Made by a program: the position numbers and the translations under genes
In this document: piece by piece, positions 8,502 through 17,374 of the stretch
How positions within the stretch are numbered: the first letter of the stretch is position 1
Layout of the letters: every line of letters begins with the position of its first letter
Origin: Hamadaea sp.
Lineage (GTDB): Bacteria; Actinomycetota; Actinomycetes; Mycobacteriales; Micromonosporaceae
Assembly: GCF_013362815.1 (NCBI RefSeq)
Contig: NZ_JABFVK010000013.1
Span: 496,001-560,000 of the forward strand
Reading direction: 5' to 3'
DNA length: 64,000 nt
Notes under the pieces: generated by a model
What the model was told of the DNA's origin: nothing
Database searches by the model: none
What the model saw: only the letters and a program-made list of their open reading frames with translations

Positions 8502-9521
8502 TCAGGACGTCAGCGTCCACGCGAGTGCCGTGGTGGGGAACCGGCGGGTCCACGTGATGGGAGCCGTCGCATAGTCGGCTTTCAGGTGTTCGACCGGGTC
8601 GACCACGAGCGTGCCGCTACTGATCGACTCCGGTACCTCGAACAGCAGCGGCTGGCTGGTGATCAAGGCCGACGCAGCCGGGCGTGGGAGGGGAGCCGAG
8701 CGGCCACCGGCGTACGTCAGCGCGAACATCGCAACACGGTCGGGGACGTATTGGAAGGTCAGCAACGTCGCCAAGAGCAGCCGGTCGTCGATCTCCCTTG
8801 CGTTGTCCGTGTACACGCGGCCCTGGACGTCTGCTTTCGGGATGTAGAGCCAGAGATGCCCCTTCGCCGCCCAGCCGATGTCCGGCAGCCAGGGCTCCAG
8901 TGTGCCGCCGTTGTCGCCCAGGCTGACCGTCACCGTGGCGACCAGCCGCGCCGCCCGGTAGCGGCTGGCGGCCGAGCCCTGATACGACGACGGTGTGAAG
9001 CTCACGCGCTGCGGCCGGTAATACGCCTCGATCGCGTCCGTCCCGCGTTCGCCCGTACGTAGGTTGAGCGACTGCGTACGGGCCTCGTCGGTGATCTGAA
9101 GATAGGCGTCGTGTCCTAACGGGACACTCGCGCTCACCCCGAGGTACGGGACCTGGGGCAGCTCCCGGCGTACGCCGTCGACCACGATCACGGCCTTAGG
9201 GACGGAATCGGCGGTCGCGAATCTCGGCGGGATCAGGTCGAGTTCGGCGTAGAGCGTCACCAGCTCGTAGCCCTTCGCGGCGTACCGATAGTCGTTCGTG
9301 TGATCGCTGACCTCGCCGCTCGTGTAGCGCACCTCGAAGTGCGGCCCGACCAACCTCGCGGCGTCGGCGTCGACCGGTTTGCCGCCGCCCAGGTCGCCAT
9401 ACGCCGCGCCGACGTAGTCCGCGGGGAGCCGGTCGTCCTGGTCGGAATTCCGGCAGCCCGTCGCGCCGAGCATCAGCAGCCCGGTCATGACCGTCGCGAG
9501 AATCCTCGAAGTCCTTGTCAC
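8502..9521 (-). CDS. Predicted lipoprotein of unknown function
   Basis: 339 residues from a GTG at 9521; a TTG three codons earlier is an alternative. The start VTRTSRILATVMTGLLMLG followed by ATGC is a lipoprotein signal with the lipid-modified Cys in the LGATGC lipobox, so the protein should sit on the outer face of the membrane. After the signal the chain looks like a beta-rich extracellular protein with no motif I recognise; it has few Cys and no transmembrane segment. It is divergent from the four-gene operon at 9665 with only about 143 nt between the starts, which suggests shared regulation. No Shine-Dalgarno sequence is evident. Confidence 0.75.
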   Translation of the reverse strand: MTRTSRILATVMTGLLMLGATGCRNSDQDDRLPADYVGAAYGDLGGGKPVDADAARLVGPHFEVRYTSGEVSDHTNDYRYAAKGYELVTLYAELDLIPPRFATADSVPKAVIVVDGVRRELPQVPYLGVSASVPLGHDAYLQITDEARTQSLNLRTGERGTDAIEAYYRPQRVSFTPSSYQGSAASRYRAARLVATVTVSLGDNGGTLEPWLPDIGWAAKGHLWLYIPKADVQGRVYTDNAREIDDRLLLATLLTFQYVPDRVAMFALTYAGGRSAPLPRPAASALITSQPLLFEVPESISSGTLVVDPVEHLKADYATAPITWTRRFPTTALAWTLTS

Positions 9522-9664
9522 GCTGGGCAACGCTACGGCGATCCCCGGCGGCTCCGAGGGCCCGGACAGCGCGCGGACAGCGTTCGGTGAGTGGCGTACG
9601 GCAGGCTCCGACGCCGGACCGGCAAGGCGCGAAGGTCCACATCGAACGAGGGGGAGGCGGTCCG

Positions 9665-10057
9665 ATGATCAAGCTTTGGGTGATCGTGTTGTTCGTGCCG
9701 ATGTTCTTGGTCACCGGTGTGCTCATGAACGTGACATCGATGCCGAGAGGATGGGCGTTGGTGACCGCGGCCTGGATCACCTTCGCGGTGTATCTCCCGA
9801 TCGACTACCGCAATGTGCGGACCGGGCCGTTCAGCACCGCTTTCTCGCAGGTCACGGTCACGATGGCGGGAATTCCGTTTCTCGGCCTGGCGATCTGGGT
9901 CGGCTATCTGCTCAACGGCGCGGGGCTCGGCAAGGGCTGGGTGATCATGCTGACCATAGTGACGCTGGCCGCCGAGGCGGTCGTGCTGTTCGCCGTCGTG
10001 ATTCCGCTGTGGCAGCGGGTCGCCGACAGGGTGCGAGCCCGGCGGCAAGCGTCGTGA
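9665..10057 (+). CDS. Small four-helix membrane protein, first gene of an overlapping operon
   Basis: 130 residues from the ATG at 9665, which has a strong GGGGGAGG about 8 nt upstream; the longer open frame before it has no support. Hydrophobic segments at about residues 2-22, 30-46, 60-82 and 92-115 indicate four membrane helices, ending in a basic tail (RVADRVRARRQAS). I do not recognise a family. Its stop overlaps the GTG of the next gene (GTGA), so the two are translationally coupled. A role as membrane partner of the large anchored protein downstream is inference from position. Confidence 0.7.
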   Translation: MIKLWVIVLFVPMFLVTGVLMNVTSMPRGWALVTAAWITFAVYLPIDYRNVRTGPFSTAFSQVTVTMAGIPFLGLAIWVGYLLNGAGLGKGWVIMLTIVTLAAEAVVLFAVVIPLWQRVADRVRARRQAS

Positions 10058-12291
10058 GCAGGGCGCTGAACCGGCGCAGCCCGGTCGTCGGGCTCCTCGT
10101 CGCCCTGCTCCTGGTGCTTGTCGGCACGCCCGTTCTCGGCGCGCCGACGCCGACGGCATCGCCGGCGCGGGTGGAAGTTCCGCTGCCGCCGCTGACCGGA
10201 CGGGAGACCTCGCCGCCGAGGCTGGTGCCGTATATGTACTTCTACGACTCGATCGAGGCGTACCGGACGGAGATTCCGTGGAACAGCCCCGAGCTCGCAT
10301 GGTCCAACGTCGACCGGAGCACTCCACCGTGGAAGCCGTTCAAGGAGCGCGGAACGCTCAACTCATTGCTGCATGCGTGGAAACTCAAAGTCCTTGACGA
10401 GCAAGCCAAGGGAAACAACTTCTACGGATCGCAAATGAGCGACGAAGACAAGAAGGAGATGTGGGACAAGTTACTGGACAAATTCATCTACGGGGTGGAC
10501 AGCAACGAACGGGGCGCAGCCTTTGAGAGGGCGTATGCCGACTACTTTCATTTGAAGGATCTCGGCTACACGCTCGGTGCAAAGTACCCAGACTCCGGCT
10601 TCGAGGTCGACGCGTACGTCATCGGTCAGGTGGCTCTGGAGATGAAGTCGGGCCCGTTGCCTAAGGACGGCCAGCCCGAAAGATACGCCGGACTGATGCG
10701 TCAGGTGCCGACCCTTCGGGTGATTCACATCTTCGGACAGCGACCTGACAGCGACACGCTCGACGCCCTCGACAGGCTCCACATCGAATATCGCTACTGG
10801 CCCTCGTTCGCCATACGTCGGCGCCATCCGAACATGCCGCCGCCCGGTTCACTCGGGACACCGGGCGGGGGCACGGTAAGTATCCCGATCCCGTCCGGAC
10901 CGGTCGGCCCCAAGTCCTCGTCAGGCGCCATTCCCGCGCCCGCCGGATCGCTCGCCGCGTCCGGCCAGAACGTCGAGCCGAGCGCTTCGACCGACGCCAT
11001 CGCCGAGTCGCCGAGTTCGCCCGAGGACAAGGCCGAGCGGGACGAGATGGTGACCGACATCGCCCGGGACATGGGGTACGAAGATCCGGCCGACGCGCCG
11101 GGCGCGGCCGGCGATCTCGGTGGCGTGGACTTCTCGACGCTGGAGCTGAGGTACGTCTCCGACACCTACCGCTCGAGCCTGGGCACCGGCGTCCAGTACG
11201 CGTACAAGGTCGACGCCAAGCCGGGCGAAAAGGTCGCCTACGGTGGACGAGAGGCCGCACAACTCGCCGCGGATTCATTCTTCACGTGGCTGGTACTGCC
11301 GGCGTCCAGCTTCACCGTCAATCTCAATCCCGACGAACCCGACCGCATCATCGACGACCGGCTCGGCAAGACGGACGCCGGTCGGGTGCTGCTCGAAGCC
11401 GACCTGCAGATGAAGAAGTCGGTCGGCCGGTTGATCCATCCGGATACCCCGCTCGGCAAATCGTTCTGGGGACTGCTGCACGGCGACCAGAAATGCATGT
11501 CGATGCGGCAGTGGATCGTCCCGCGTCCGGCGGTCGTCCGGGAGAGCGGCAACGAGCTGTACATCCTCCAGGCCCCGCTCGAGGTCAAGATGGAATCGGA
11601 GTACCTGGCCACGGAGGGGGTTTCCCGAGGCTTCGGTTGTGAGAAACAGAATGCCGCCGACACGGCGTACAACGAGGAGATCTATCGCCGCCGGATCCTG
11701 CCGGAACTGGAGAAGGCGGTGAACACCGCGTCGGCCTACGCCGATCTGCGGCGGGTGTACGCGAGCCGCATCGCGGCCGAGTGGTACCGCCAGCGGAGCA
11801 AGACCAAGACGACGGCGTACAGCGGGCTGGTCGACTCGGGCGACGCCAGCGCCTGGCCGGCGCGGGTGCCGTGGAGTCCCCAGGGGGTGTTCGCGCGCTA
11901 CCTGAAGTCCTACCGCGACGGTGAGTTCCGAGTCGAGCACCGTACGCGTCAGGGCAACTACACCGTGACCATCGTCTACGTGTACGGCGGAGTCGACCTC
12001 ACGAACATACCCAGGAAGCTGATCAGCGCGGCCCAGTTCGCCCGGGAGCACCCGAGGCTGGATTCGACCGTCCACGAGGCCGCGCAGTCGCCGATTCTTG
12101 GCGACGGTGATGCGCTGACCTGGTTCGGGGGAACTTCGGCGGAGTTGCCGATAACGTCACCGAGGTCGTTGCCGGGGTCGCCACTACGGACTCCACAGTT
12201 CTGGGGTCTGGCCGGGTTCCCGATCGTGTTGTGGCTCGCGCTCGGCGCGTTCATGGTGCGGCAGCGCCGAACGGAGGTGACCGGGCGATGA
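10054..12291 (+). CDS. Exported, C-terminally anchored protein with a PD-(D/E)XK-like domain
   Basis: 745 residues from a GTG overlapping the previous stop. Residues 1-32 are a signal peptide (GLLVALLLVLVGTPVLGA). Residues about 130-265 look like a restriction-endonuclease-like fold: Glu158 in a GAAFERAYADYF helix, Asp186 in GFEVDAYV, then Glu196 and Lys198 in ALEMKSG, giving D-x9-E-x-K, followed by a beta strand (LRVIHIFG). A Pro/Gly/Ser-rich linker (about 270-330) leads to a large domain to about residue 690 that I do not recognise. A final membrane helix (FWGLAGFPIVLWLALGAFMV) and basic tail give type I topology, placing the nuclease-like domain outside the cell. Nuclease activity is unproven and the family unknown to me. 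Confidence 0.75.
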   Translation: MSRALNRRSPVVGLLVALLLVLVGTPVLGAPTPTASPARVEVPLPPLTGRETSPPRLVPYMYFYDSIEAYRTEIPWNSPELAWSNVDRSTPPWKPFKERGTLNSLLHAWKLKVLDEQAKGNNFYGSQMSDEDKKEMWDKLLDKFIYGVDSNERGAAFERAYADYFHLKDLGYTLGAKYPDSGFEVDAYVIGQVALEMKSGPLPKDGQPERYAGLMRQVPTLRVIHIFGQRPDSDTLDALDRLHIEYRYWPSFAIRRRHPNMPPPGSLGTPGGGTVSIPIPSGPVGPKSSSGAIPAPAGSLAASGQNVEPSASTDAIAESPSSPEDKAERDEMVTDIARDMGYEDPADAPGAAGDLGGVDFSTLELRYVSDTYRSSLGTGVQYAYKVDAKPGEKVAYGGREAAQLAADSFFTWLVLPASSFTVNLNPDEPDRIIDDRLGKTDAGRVLLEADLQMKKSVGRLIHPDTPLGKSFWGLLHGDQKCMSMRQWIVPRPAVVRESGNELYILQAPLEVKMESEYLATEGVSRGFGCEKQNAADTAYNEEIYRRRILPELEKAVNTASAYADLRRVYASRIAAEWYRQRSKTKTTAYSGLVDSGDASAWPARVPWSPQGVFARYLKSYRDGEFRVEHRTRQGNYTVTIVYVYGGVDLTNIPRKLISAAQFAREHPRLDSTVHEAAQSPILGDGDALTWFGGTSAELPITSPRSLPGSPLRTPQFWGLAGFPIVLWLALGAFMVRQRRTEVTGR

Positions 12292-12818
12292 TCGCACCAA
12301 GCCGGCCGGGCATCCTGCTCTACGCGCTCTACCTGTACTGGGGAGCGGCGGCCCTGTGGCTCACCTCAGCCATCGGTGCCCTGTTCGCGATCCCGCAGTA
12401 TCGCGTCTACTACGCCGACCTGCATCAAGATCCGCGCGGCGGCTCGCTGCCTGCGCTGCTGCTCGCCGGTGTGGCAGTCGTGGCCTCGACCGGCGGCGCG
12501 GTGATCGTCTTGTGCACGGTGCTCGATGCGTACGGCTGGCCGATCGCGCGCTGGCTCACCTGGACCTACAGCGTGTTCGCCGCGGCGATCGCGGGCATCG
12601 TTCTGCTCGTGAACTCGCGGGCGGTGATTCCGTGGCATCGCTGGTCGATCACGGTGACGGCCGTGCTCAGCCTGTTCGCCGTGGCCGGCGGGTCCATTCT
12701 GTTGGCGCAGCCCGCTTCCGGGCGGTTCTTCTCGGACTGCCAAGCCCGCCGGCGCGGAGCCGCCCGGCAGCGTGCCGTCGCATGGCAGCAGCGCCGGATG
12801 ATGGCGAGATCCCGATGA
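12288..12818 (+). CDS. Four-helix membrane protein of unknown function
   Basis: 176 residues from the ATG at 12288, which overlaps the preceding stop (ATGA) and has GGAGG about 10 nt upstream. Hydrophobic segments at about 10-38, 56-80, 88-108 and 115-138 predict four membrane helices; the C-terminal 30 residues are strongly basic (RRRGAARQRAVAWQQRRMM) and probably cytoplasmic. No family is recognised. It lies third in the operon that begins at 9665, after the anchored PD-(D/E)XK-like protein. Confidence 0.7.
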   Translation: MIAPSRPGILLYALYLYWGAAALWLTSAIGALFAIPQYRVYYADLHQDPRGGSLPALLLAGVAVVASTGGAVIVLCTVLDAYGWPIARWLTWTYSVFAAAIAGIVLLVNSRAVIPWHRWSITVTAVLSLFAVAGGSILLAQPASGRFFSDCQARRRGAARQRAVAWQQRRMMARSR

Positions 12819-13126
12819 AGCGGTATGCGCTCCTCATCGCCGGGCTGCTCATCCTCGCCATCTGTGGCATCGCCGAGCTGCAACGCTTCGAGCCACCCGC
12901 CGAACCGACCTGCGACGGCAAGACCATGGAGCCGGGAGATACCTGCGACATCTACGTAGTGGGCGGGGGTGATTTCCGGAAGGACGACACTCGGGATTAC
13001 TACGAGCAGCAAGAAGCGCAGCGTGTGCTGCCACCATTATCCTCACTGGACGGAGTGTGCCCGGCGATCGGGCTGGTGCTCGTGGGGGCAGGGGTGTGGG
13101 TCATTCGCCGGAGGAGATCGGCGTGA
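12815..13126 (+). CDS. Small two-helix membrane protein, last gene of the operon
   Basis: 103 residues starting at an ATG that overlaps the previous stop (ATGA). An N-terminal helix (YALLIAGLLILAICGIAEL) and a C-terminal helix (AIGLVLVGAGVWVI) ending in RRRRSA flank a loop of about 60 residues containing a Cys pair (TCDGKTMEPGDTCDIYV) that could form a disulphide outside the cell. The hairpin topology and loop resemble uncharacterised small actinobacterial membrane proteins. Its 3' end overlaps the convergent SARP-family gene by 26 bp. Confidence 0.7.
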   Translation: MKRYALLIAGLLILAICGIAELQRFEPPAEPTCDGKTMEPGDTCDIYVVGGGDFRKDDTRDYYEQQEAQRVLPPLSSLDGVCPAIGLVLVGAGVWVIRRRRSA

Positions 13127-16061
13127 CCGTCGAGACACGCGCTTGCCGTTCGAGCTCCCGATATCCGTGCGCCCGCGCGAGTTCCGCCGCCTCCCGGGCG
13201 CATTCGGTGGCCGCGTCGGGCTTGCCGGTACGCGTACGCACTATGGCGAGCCCGATCAACGCCTGTGCGATCCGCCAGGGTGAGCCGATCGCGCGCGCAT
13301 CCTCGATGGCCAGCGTGTACGCCGTCTCCGCTTCGGTTGCCCGGCCGGTCAGCTCATCGAGGGTCGCCAACGCGTGATGGCCCTCCGAGCGCAGACTCAT
13401 GCGGCCCGTTTCATCGGCGCGATCGATGACCTCCGTGAGGAGCGCACGGGCCTCGTCGTGCCGGCCGAGGTCGCACAGGGCCAGGCCAAGTTCCAGCTTC
13501 GCAGAGTCGGCATGACGGGAGCCGCCGACGCGCAGGGCGATCTCGCGCGCCTCGACGGCGAGGTCCCGGGCGGTGCTCGGGTCACCGGCCAGCCGAGTCG
13601 TGCGGGCGAGATGGGTGAGCGCCGACGCCTCGCCCGTCATCGCACCGATCGTCCGGTACGCCGAAAGCGCGTCGTTCTGCGCCTGCGCCGCCGGAGCGAG
13701 ATCTCCGATCATCACGTATGCGTATCCGATGTTGATGGAGTTGACGGCGACTCCGTCGAGCCATCCGTGACGGCGATTGATGGCCAGTGCCTCCCGTAGC
13801 CGTCGTAATCCTTCGGCTGGTTGGTTCTCGCAGTAGATCCCGCCGATGTTGCCGAGAATCGCCGCCTCGGCCTTGTCCCAGCCGGCACGGCGGGCCTCTT
13901 CGAGGGCGGTTTCGCCGTGCCGGAGGGCGTCGGTGAGATCGCCTCGGGCGGTGCTGACCAGCATCCGGCTCAGCAGTGCCACCGTCCGGCCCTCGGGTGC
14001 GTCGAGCGCGTCGGCGGCGACCAGGGCGGCGTCAGCGATCTCGCCCCACTGCGGAAGCAACGGCCGGGCGTTGAACTGACCGCGCAAGGCGTCCGTGAGC
14101 CGCCAGAGGAGCGGATCGGGGCCACGCTCGGCCTGGTCCCGGATCCACGCGACGACGTTCGGCAGCTCGGTCGCGAGCCGGTCACGCGCCGTCGACGCGC
14201 TCTCGGCAGTGGGCGGGGACGGCTGGTGCGGCAGGCGTAGGCGTTCCGGGTAGAGCAGCCGGTCCGCAGTGTCCACAGTATTCAGGTACCAGGCTCCTAG
14301 CGCCCGGTACGCCGCGGTCCGATCCGACGGCGACAGTTCCGCCTGGCACCGTTCGCCGGCGAAGGCTCGAACGAGATCGTGCAGGTGGAAGCGGCCGGAT
14401 CGGCGTACCTCGACCAGATGCAGCGCGACGAGGCGGTCGAGGTGCTCCGCGGTGGCGGCTGCGGGCGTACCCGCGAGTGCGGTGGCGGCATCCAGCGGGA
14501 AGTCCGCGCCCGGCACGAGACTGAGCAGGCTGAGCAGTCGTCGGGAGTCGGCGGCGATCGCCTGGTACGACCGGGCCAGGGCCAGCCGGACGCCGATGGA
14601 CTCACCGGGCAACGACAACGCGTCCAGTCTGCCGTCGCGCAACCGGTCGACCTGGTCGGCGATCCGCTGGTGGGGCTGATCCGCGAGTTGCGCGCCGACG
14701 ACGCGCAATGCGAGCGGGAGGCGGTCGCAGGCTTCGGCGAGCTCGACGACGGCGGCTGGTTCGGCCGCGACCCGGTCGCCTCCGACGATCGCGGTGAGCA
14801 GATCTCGTGCCTCGTCTGCATCGAGCCCGGCAAGCGTCACCCGGTGAGCGGCGTACGCGGCGACGAGGCCGGTCATCCGATCGCGGCTCGTGACGAGGAC
14901 GAGAGATTCGCCCGCTCCGGGGAGCAGCGGAACCACCTGGTCGGCGGACTTGGCGTTGTCCAGCAGGACGAGCACACGCCGGTCGGCAAGTACCGATCGG
15001 TACAGTTTGGCGGCGTCATCCACCGAGGACGGAACCCGTTCGCCGGCGACGCCGAGCGACTGGAGCAGCTCGGTCAACGCCCGGATCGGCGGAGTGGGCG
15101 CGGTGCCGTCATAACCGTGGAGGTTGACGTAGAGCTGTCCGCCGGGATAGCGATGGGTGACGCCGTGCGCCCAGCGAAGGGCCAGCGCCGTCTTGCCGAC
15201 GCCACCCGAGCCGCAGATCACGGTGACGACGGCCGGCGCGACCGCGTCCAGCGAACGGAGTTCTTCGTGGCGGGCGACGAAATCGGGGGGAGCGGCCGGA
15301 AGCTCACGCGGCACGACTGCGGCTTTCGGCGTACCAGTGGAAACCGACGGTGATGGTGAGTCGCGGAGCGCACGCACATGCGCGGCCTGGACCTCCGGCC
15401 CGGGATCGGTGCCGAGCTCGTCGGCGAACCGGCGGCGGATCGCGGCGTGGTGGCGCAGCGCTTCGGCCCGCCGCCCGGACGCGGCCAGCAGATCGATGAG
15501 CCGTGCCTGCAACGGCTCGTCGTAGGGCGAACCGGCGAGTAGCGCGGCGACATGCGGCAGCACAGCGGCCGCATTGGGACCTGGCTCGGCCAGATCCGCA
15601 GCATCGAGGACGGCGCTGCGCCGGGCTTGGCGCAGCGCGGCCGCCGCGGGCAGATCCCGCAGCTCGGCCAGATCCGCGAGCACCTCGCCGCGCCACAGGG
15701 CCAGCGCGTCGAGCAGAGCGCTGCGGCGGGACGGGGGAGTAGCGGCGCAGAGCTGATGGAATCGCACAACATCGATCTGCGCTGTTCCCGCGTGAAGCAC
15801 GTAGCCCGCCGGCGTCAGCGTCACGCTGACGTCACCGCCGATGTCGGACAGCCAGCCGCGCAACCGGGACACGACCATCTGCACCGAGCCCTTGGACCCC
15901 GCGCCGATCAGCTCGGCGACAGTCTCGACCGGGACCGGCTGCCCGGGGGTCAGGAGCAGGGCGCCGAGGAGACGACGGACCGTCCACCGGGTGATCTCGA
16001 CCGGCTCGCCGTCTACCCGGACGCTGAGCGGTCCCAAAGCTCCCAGCCAGACTCCGGTCAC
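13101..16061 (-). CDS. AfsR/SARP-family transcriptional regulator (BTAD, NB-ARC, TPR)
   Basis: 986 residues from a GTG at 16061 preceded by GGGGGG; the longer upstream frame would overlap the divergent gene at 16189. The N-terminal 90 residues form an OmpR-like winged helix (LGPLSVRVDGEPVEITRW), followed by a bacterial transcriptional activation domain (about 95-240). Next comes an NTPase with Walker A GSGGVGKT and Walker B VLVLLDN plus the sensor-like LVTSRD, and then C-terminal TPR-like repeats (about 700-986). This is the AfsR/DnrI architecture, which usually activates secondary metabolism or development in an ATP- and ligand-dependent way. No biosynthetic cluster lies nearby, so the target is unclear. 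Its end overlaps the convergent operon by 26 bp. Confidence 0.9.
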   Translation of the reverse strand: MTGVWLGALGPLSVRVDGEPVEITRWTVRRLLGALLLTPGQPVPVETVAELIGAGSKGSVQMVVSRLRGWLSDIGGDVSVTLTPAGYVLHAGTAQIDVVRFHQLCAATPPSRRSALLDALALWRGEVLADLAELRDLPAAAALRQARRSAVLDAADLAEPGPNAAAVLPHVAALLAGSPYDEPLQARLIDLLAASGRRAEALRHHAAIRRRFADELGTDPGPEVQAAHVRALRDSPSPSVSTGTPKAAVVPRELPAAPPDFVARHEELRSLDAVAPAVVTVICGSGGVGKTALALRWAHGVTHRYPGGQLYVNLHGYDGTAPTPPIRALTELLQSLGVAGERVPSSVDDAAKLYRSVLADRRVLVLLDNAKSADQVVPLLPGAGESLVLVTSRDRMTGLVAAYAAHRVTLAGLDADEARDLLTAIVGGDRVAAEPAAVVELAEACDRLPLALRVVGAQLADQPHQRIADQVDRLRDGRLDALSLPGESIGVRLALARSYQAIAADSRRLLSLLSLVPGADFPLDAATALAGTPAAATAEHLDRLVALHLVEVRRSGRFHLHDLVRAFAGERCQAELSPSDRTAAYRALGAWYLNTVDTADRLLYPERLRLPHQPSPPTAESASTARDRLATELPNVVAWIRDQAERGPDPLLWRLTDALRGQFNARPLLPQWGEIADAALVAADALDAPEGRTVALLSRMLVSTARGDLTDALRHGETALEEARRAGWDKAEAAILGNIGGIYCENQPAEGLRRLREALAINRRHGWLDGVAVNSINIGYAYVMIGDLAPAAQAQNDALSAYRTIGAMTGEASALTHLARTTRLAGDPSTARDLAVEAREIALRVGGSRHADSAKLELGLALCDLGRHDEARALLTEVIDRADETGRMSLRSEGHHALATLDELTGRATEAETAYTLAIEDARAIGSPWRIAQALIGLAIVRTRTGKPDAATECAREAAELARAHGYRELERQARVSTVTPISSGE

Positions 16062-16188
16062 AATGCCCCCCACATCGCCCGCGATCTTAACGAGATTTCC
16101 CCGGGCGCGGGCTGTCGATTCCCGCTTCCTCGCCCGACGTAATGGTGAGTACGCCCGAAGGCGGCGTACCAGGCGAAGGGAACACCTC

Positions 16189-16824
16189 ATGAGCCAGGTC
16201 GCGACGGCGATGCCGGACATCGTCTCGGCGGACGAATGGGCGAAGGCACGCGAGGAACTGCTGATCGCGGAGAAGGCGGCGACCCGGGAACTCGACGCGC
16301 TGGCCGCTCGGCGGCGTCGCCTGCCGATGGTCGAGTTCGACAACGAATACGTCTTCGCCACCCCGAACGGCCCGCGTACGCTGCTGGAGCTGTTCGAGGG
16401 CCGTTCGCAGCTCGCCCTCTATCAATTCATGGACCGGGGGCCGGACGAGTTCTGTCAGGGCTGCACGGCGTTCGCCGACAACGTCCCGGCCGCCGGGCCG
16501 CGCCGGCTCGCCGTCCGGGACGTCACCTGGGCGATGGCGTCGGACATGCCCCTGGCGCAGATCGAGGCGTACAAGGAACGGATGGGCTGGACGGCGACCT
16601 TCGTGTCTTCGCACGGCAGCACGTTCACCCGGGACTGCGGGGTCGGCGAGGGGTTCCTGCTCAGCGTCTTCCTCCGCGACGGCGAGCGCGTCTTCCGCAC
16701 CTACACGACGACCTCGCGAGGGGTCGACCGGATCCTGTGGGGCCACAACATCCTCGACCTCACCCCCTACGGGCGGCAGCAACCATGGGAGGACTCGCCC
16801 GCAGGCTGGCCGCAGGCATTCTGA
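16189..16824 (+). CDS. DUF899 family thioredoxin-like protein
   Basis: 211 residues. The order of motifs is that of DUF899: EFDNEYVFATPNGPRTLLEL, FEGRSQLALYQFMD, a CQGC pair, RDVTWAMASDMPLAQIEAYK, then MGWTATFVSSHGSTF. The CQGC pair sits where a thioredoxin-type active site would be. The function of DUF899 is not established; a redox role is an inference from the fold. The ATG at 16189 has a GAAGGGA ribosome site about 7 nt upstream. It is divergent from the SARP regulator with 127 nt between the starts. Confidence 0.82.
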   Translation: MSQVATAMPDIVSADEWAKAREELLIAEKAATRELDALAARRRRLPMVEFDNEYVFATPNGPRTLLELFEGRSQLALYQFMDRGPDEFCQGCTAFADNVPAAGPRRLAVRDVTWAMASDMPLAQIEAYKERMGWTATFVSSHGSTFTRDCGVGEGFLLSVFLRDGERVFRTYTTTSRGVDRILWGHNILDLTPYGRQQPWEDSPAGWPQAF

Positions 16825-16836
16825 CGGCACACGATC

Positions 16837-17373
16837 ATGCTGAGCATGGCGTACGCGGTGCTGGCGGTGCGCTTCACGGCCACGGCACTGCGACCGGGGG
16901 TCGGCGGCCAGCGCGTCGGCCCCCTCCTCCACTTGCTGATGTGCGCCGACATGGCCATCATGGCGGCGGCCGGTCCGCTGCCCGACCCGCTGGGCCTGCA
17001 AGCCGCCGCCTTCCTGCTCGCGTCCGGCTGGTGGCTGCTGCGGGCGCTGCCCGTCCGGCCGGCGACCGGGCACGACCGGATGGGCTGTGTCCAGCATGGG
17101 TTCGGCGCGGCCGTCGCTGTTTGGATGACGTTCCCGCATTCTCATCTGGATCATCCCCATGGATCGGCGTCGGGCATCGTGCCCGTGCTCTGCGTCGGGC
17201 TTGTGATCAGCGCCGGTTGGTGGCTTCGGGAGGCCTGCTGGCTTCGCAGCTGCGGAACCGACCGCCCCGCTCCGAATCTCTCCACCGCCATGAAGCGCGC
17301 GGTCTCCGGTCCGGCCGCGGGGGCCGTGGCACACGCTGCGATGTCCGTCGGGATGGCGGTCATGCTGCTTTGA
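16837..17373 (+). CDS. DUF5134-like integral membrane protein
   Basis: 178 residues beginning 12 nt after the DUF899 gene. It has about five hydrophobic segments and the features of the actinobacterial DUF5134 family: an early HLLMCADMAIMA helix, and His-rich HSHLDHPHG between helices, which might bind a metal. There is no clear ribosome site, so translation may be coupled to the preceding gene. The end runs to within two bases of the convergent gene at 17375. Function unknown. Confidence 0.7.
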   Translation: MLSMAYAVLAVRFTATALRPGVGGQRVGPLLHLLMCADMAIMAAAGPLPDPLGLQAAAFLLASGWWLLRALPVRPATGHDRMGCVQHGFGAAVAVWMTFPHSHLDHPHGSASGIVPVLCVGLVISAGWWLREACWLRSCGTDRPAPNLSTAMKRAVSGPAAGAVAHAAMSVGMAVMLL

Positions 17374-17374
17374 C

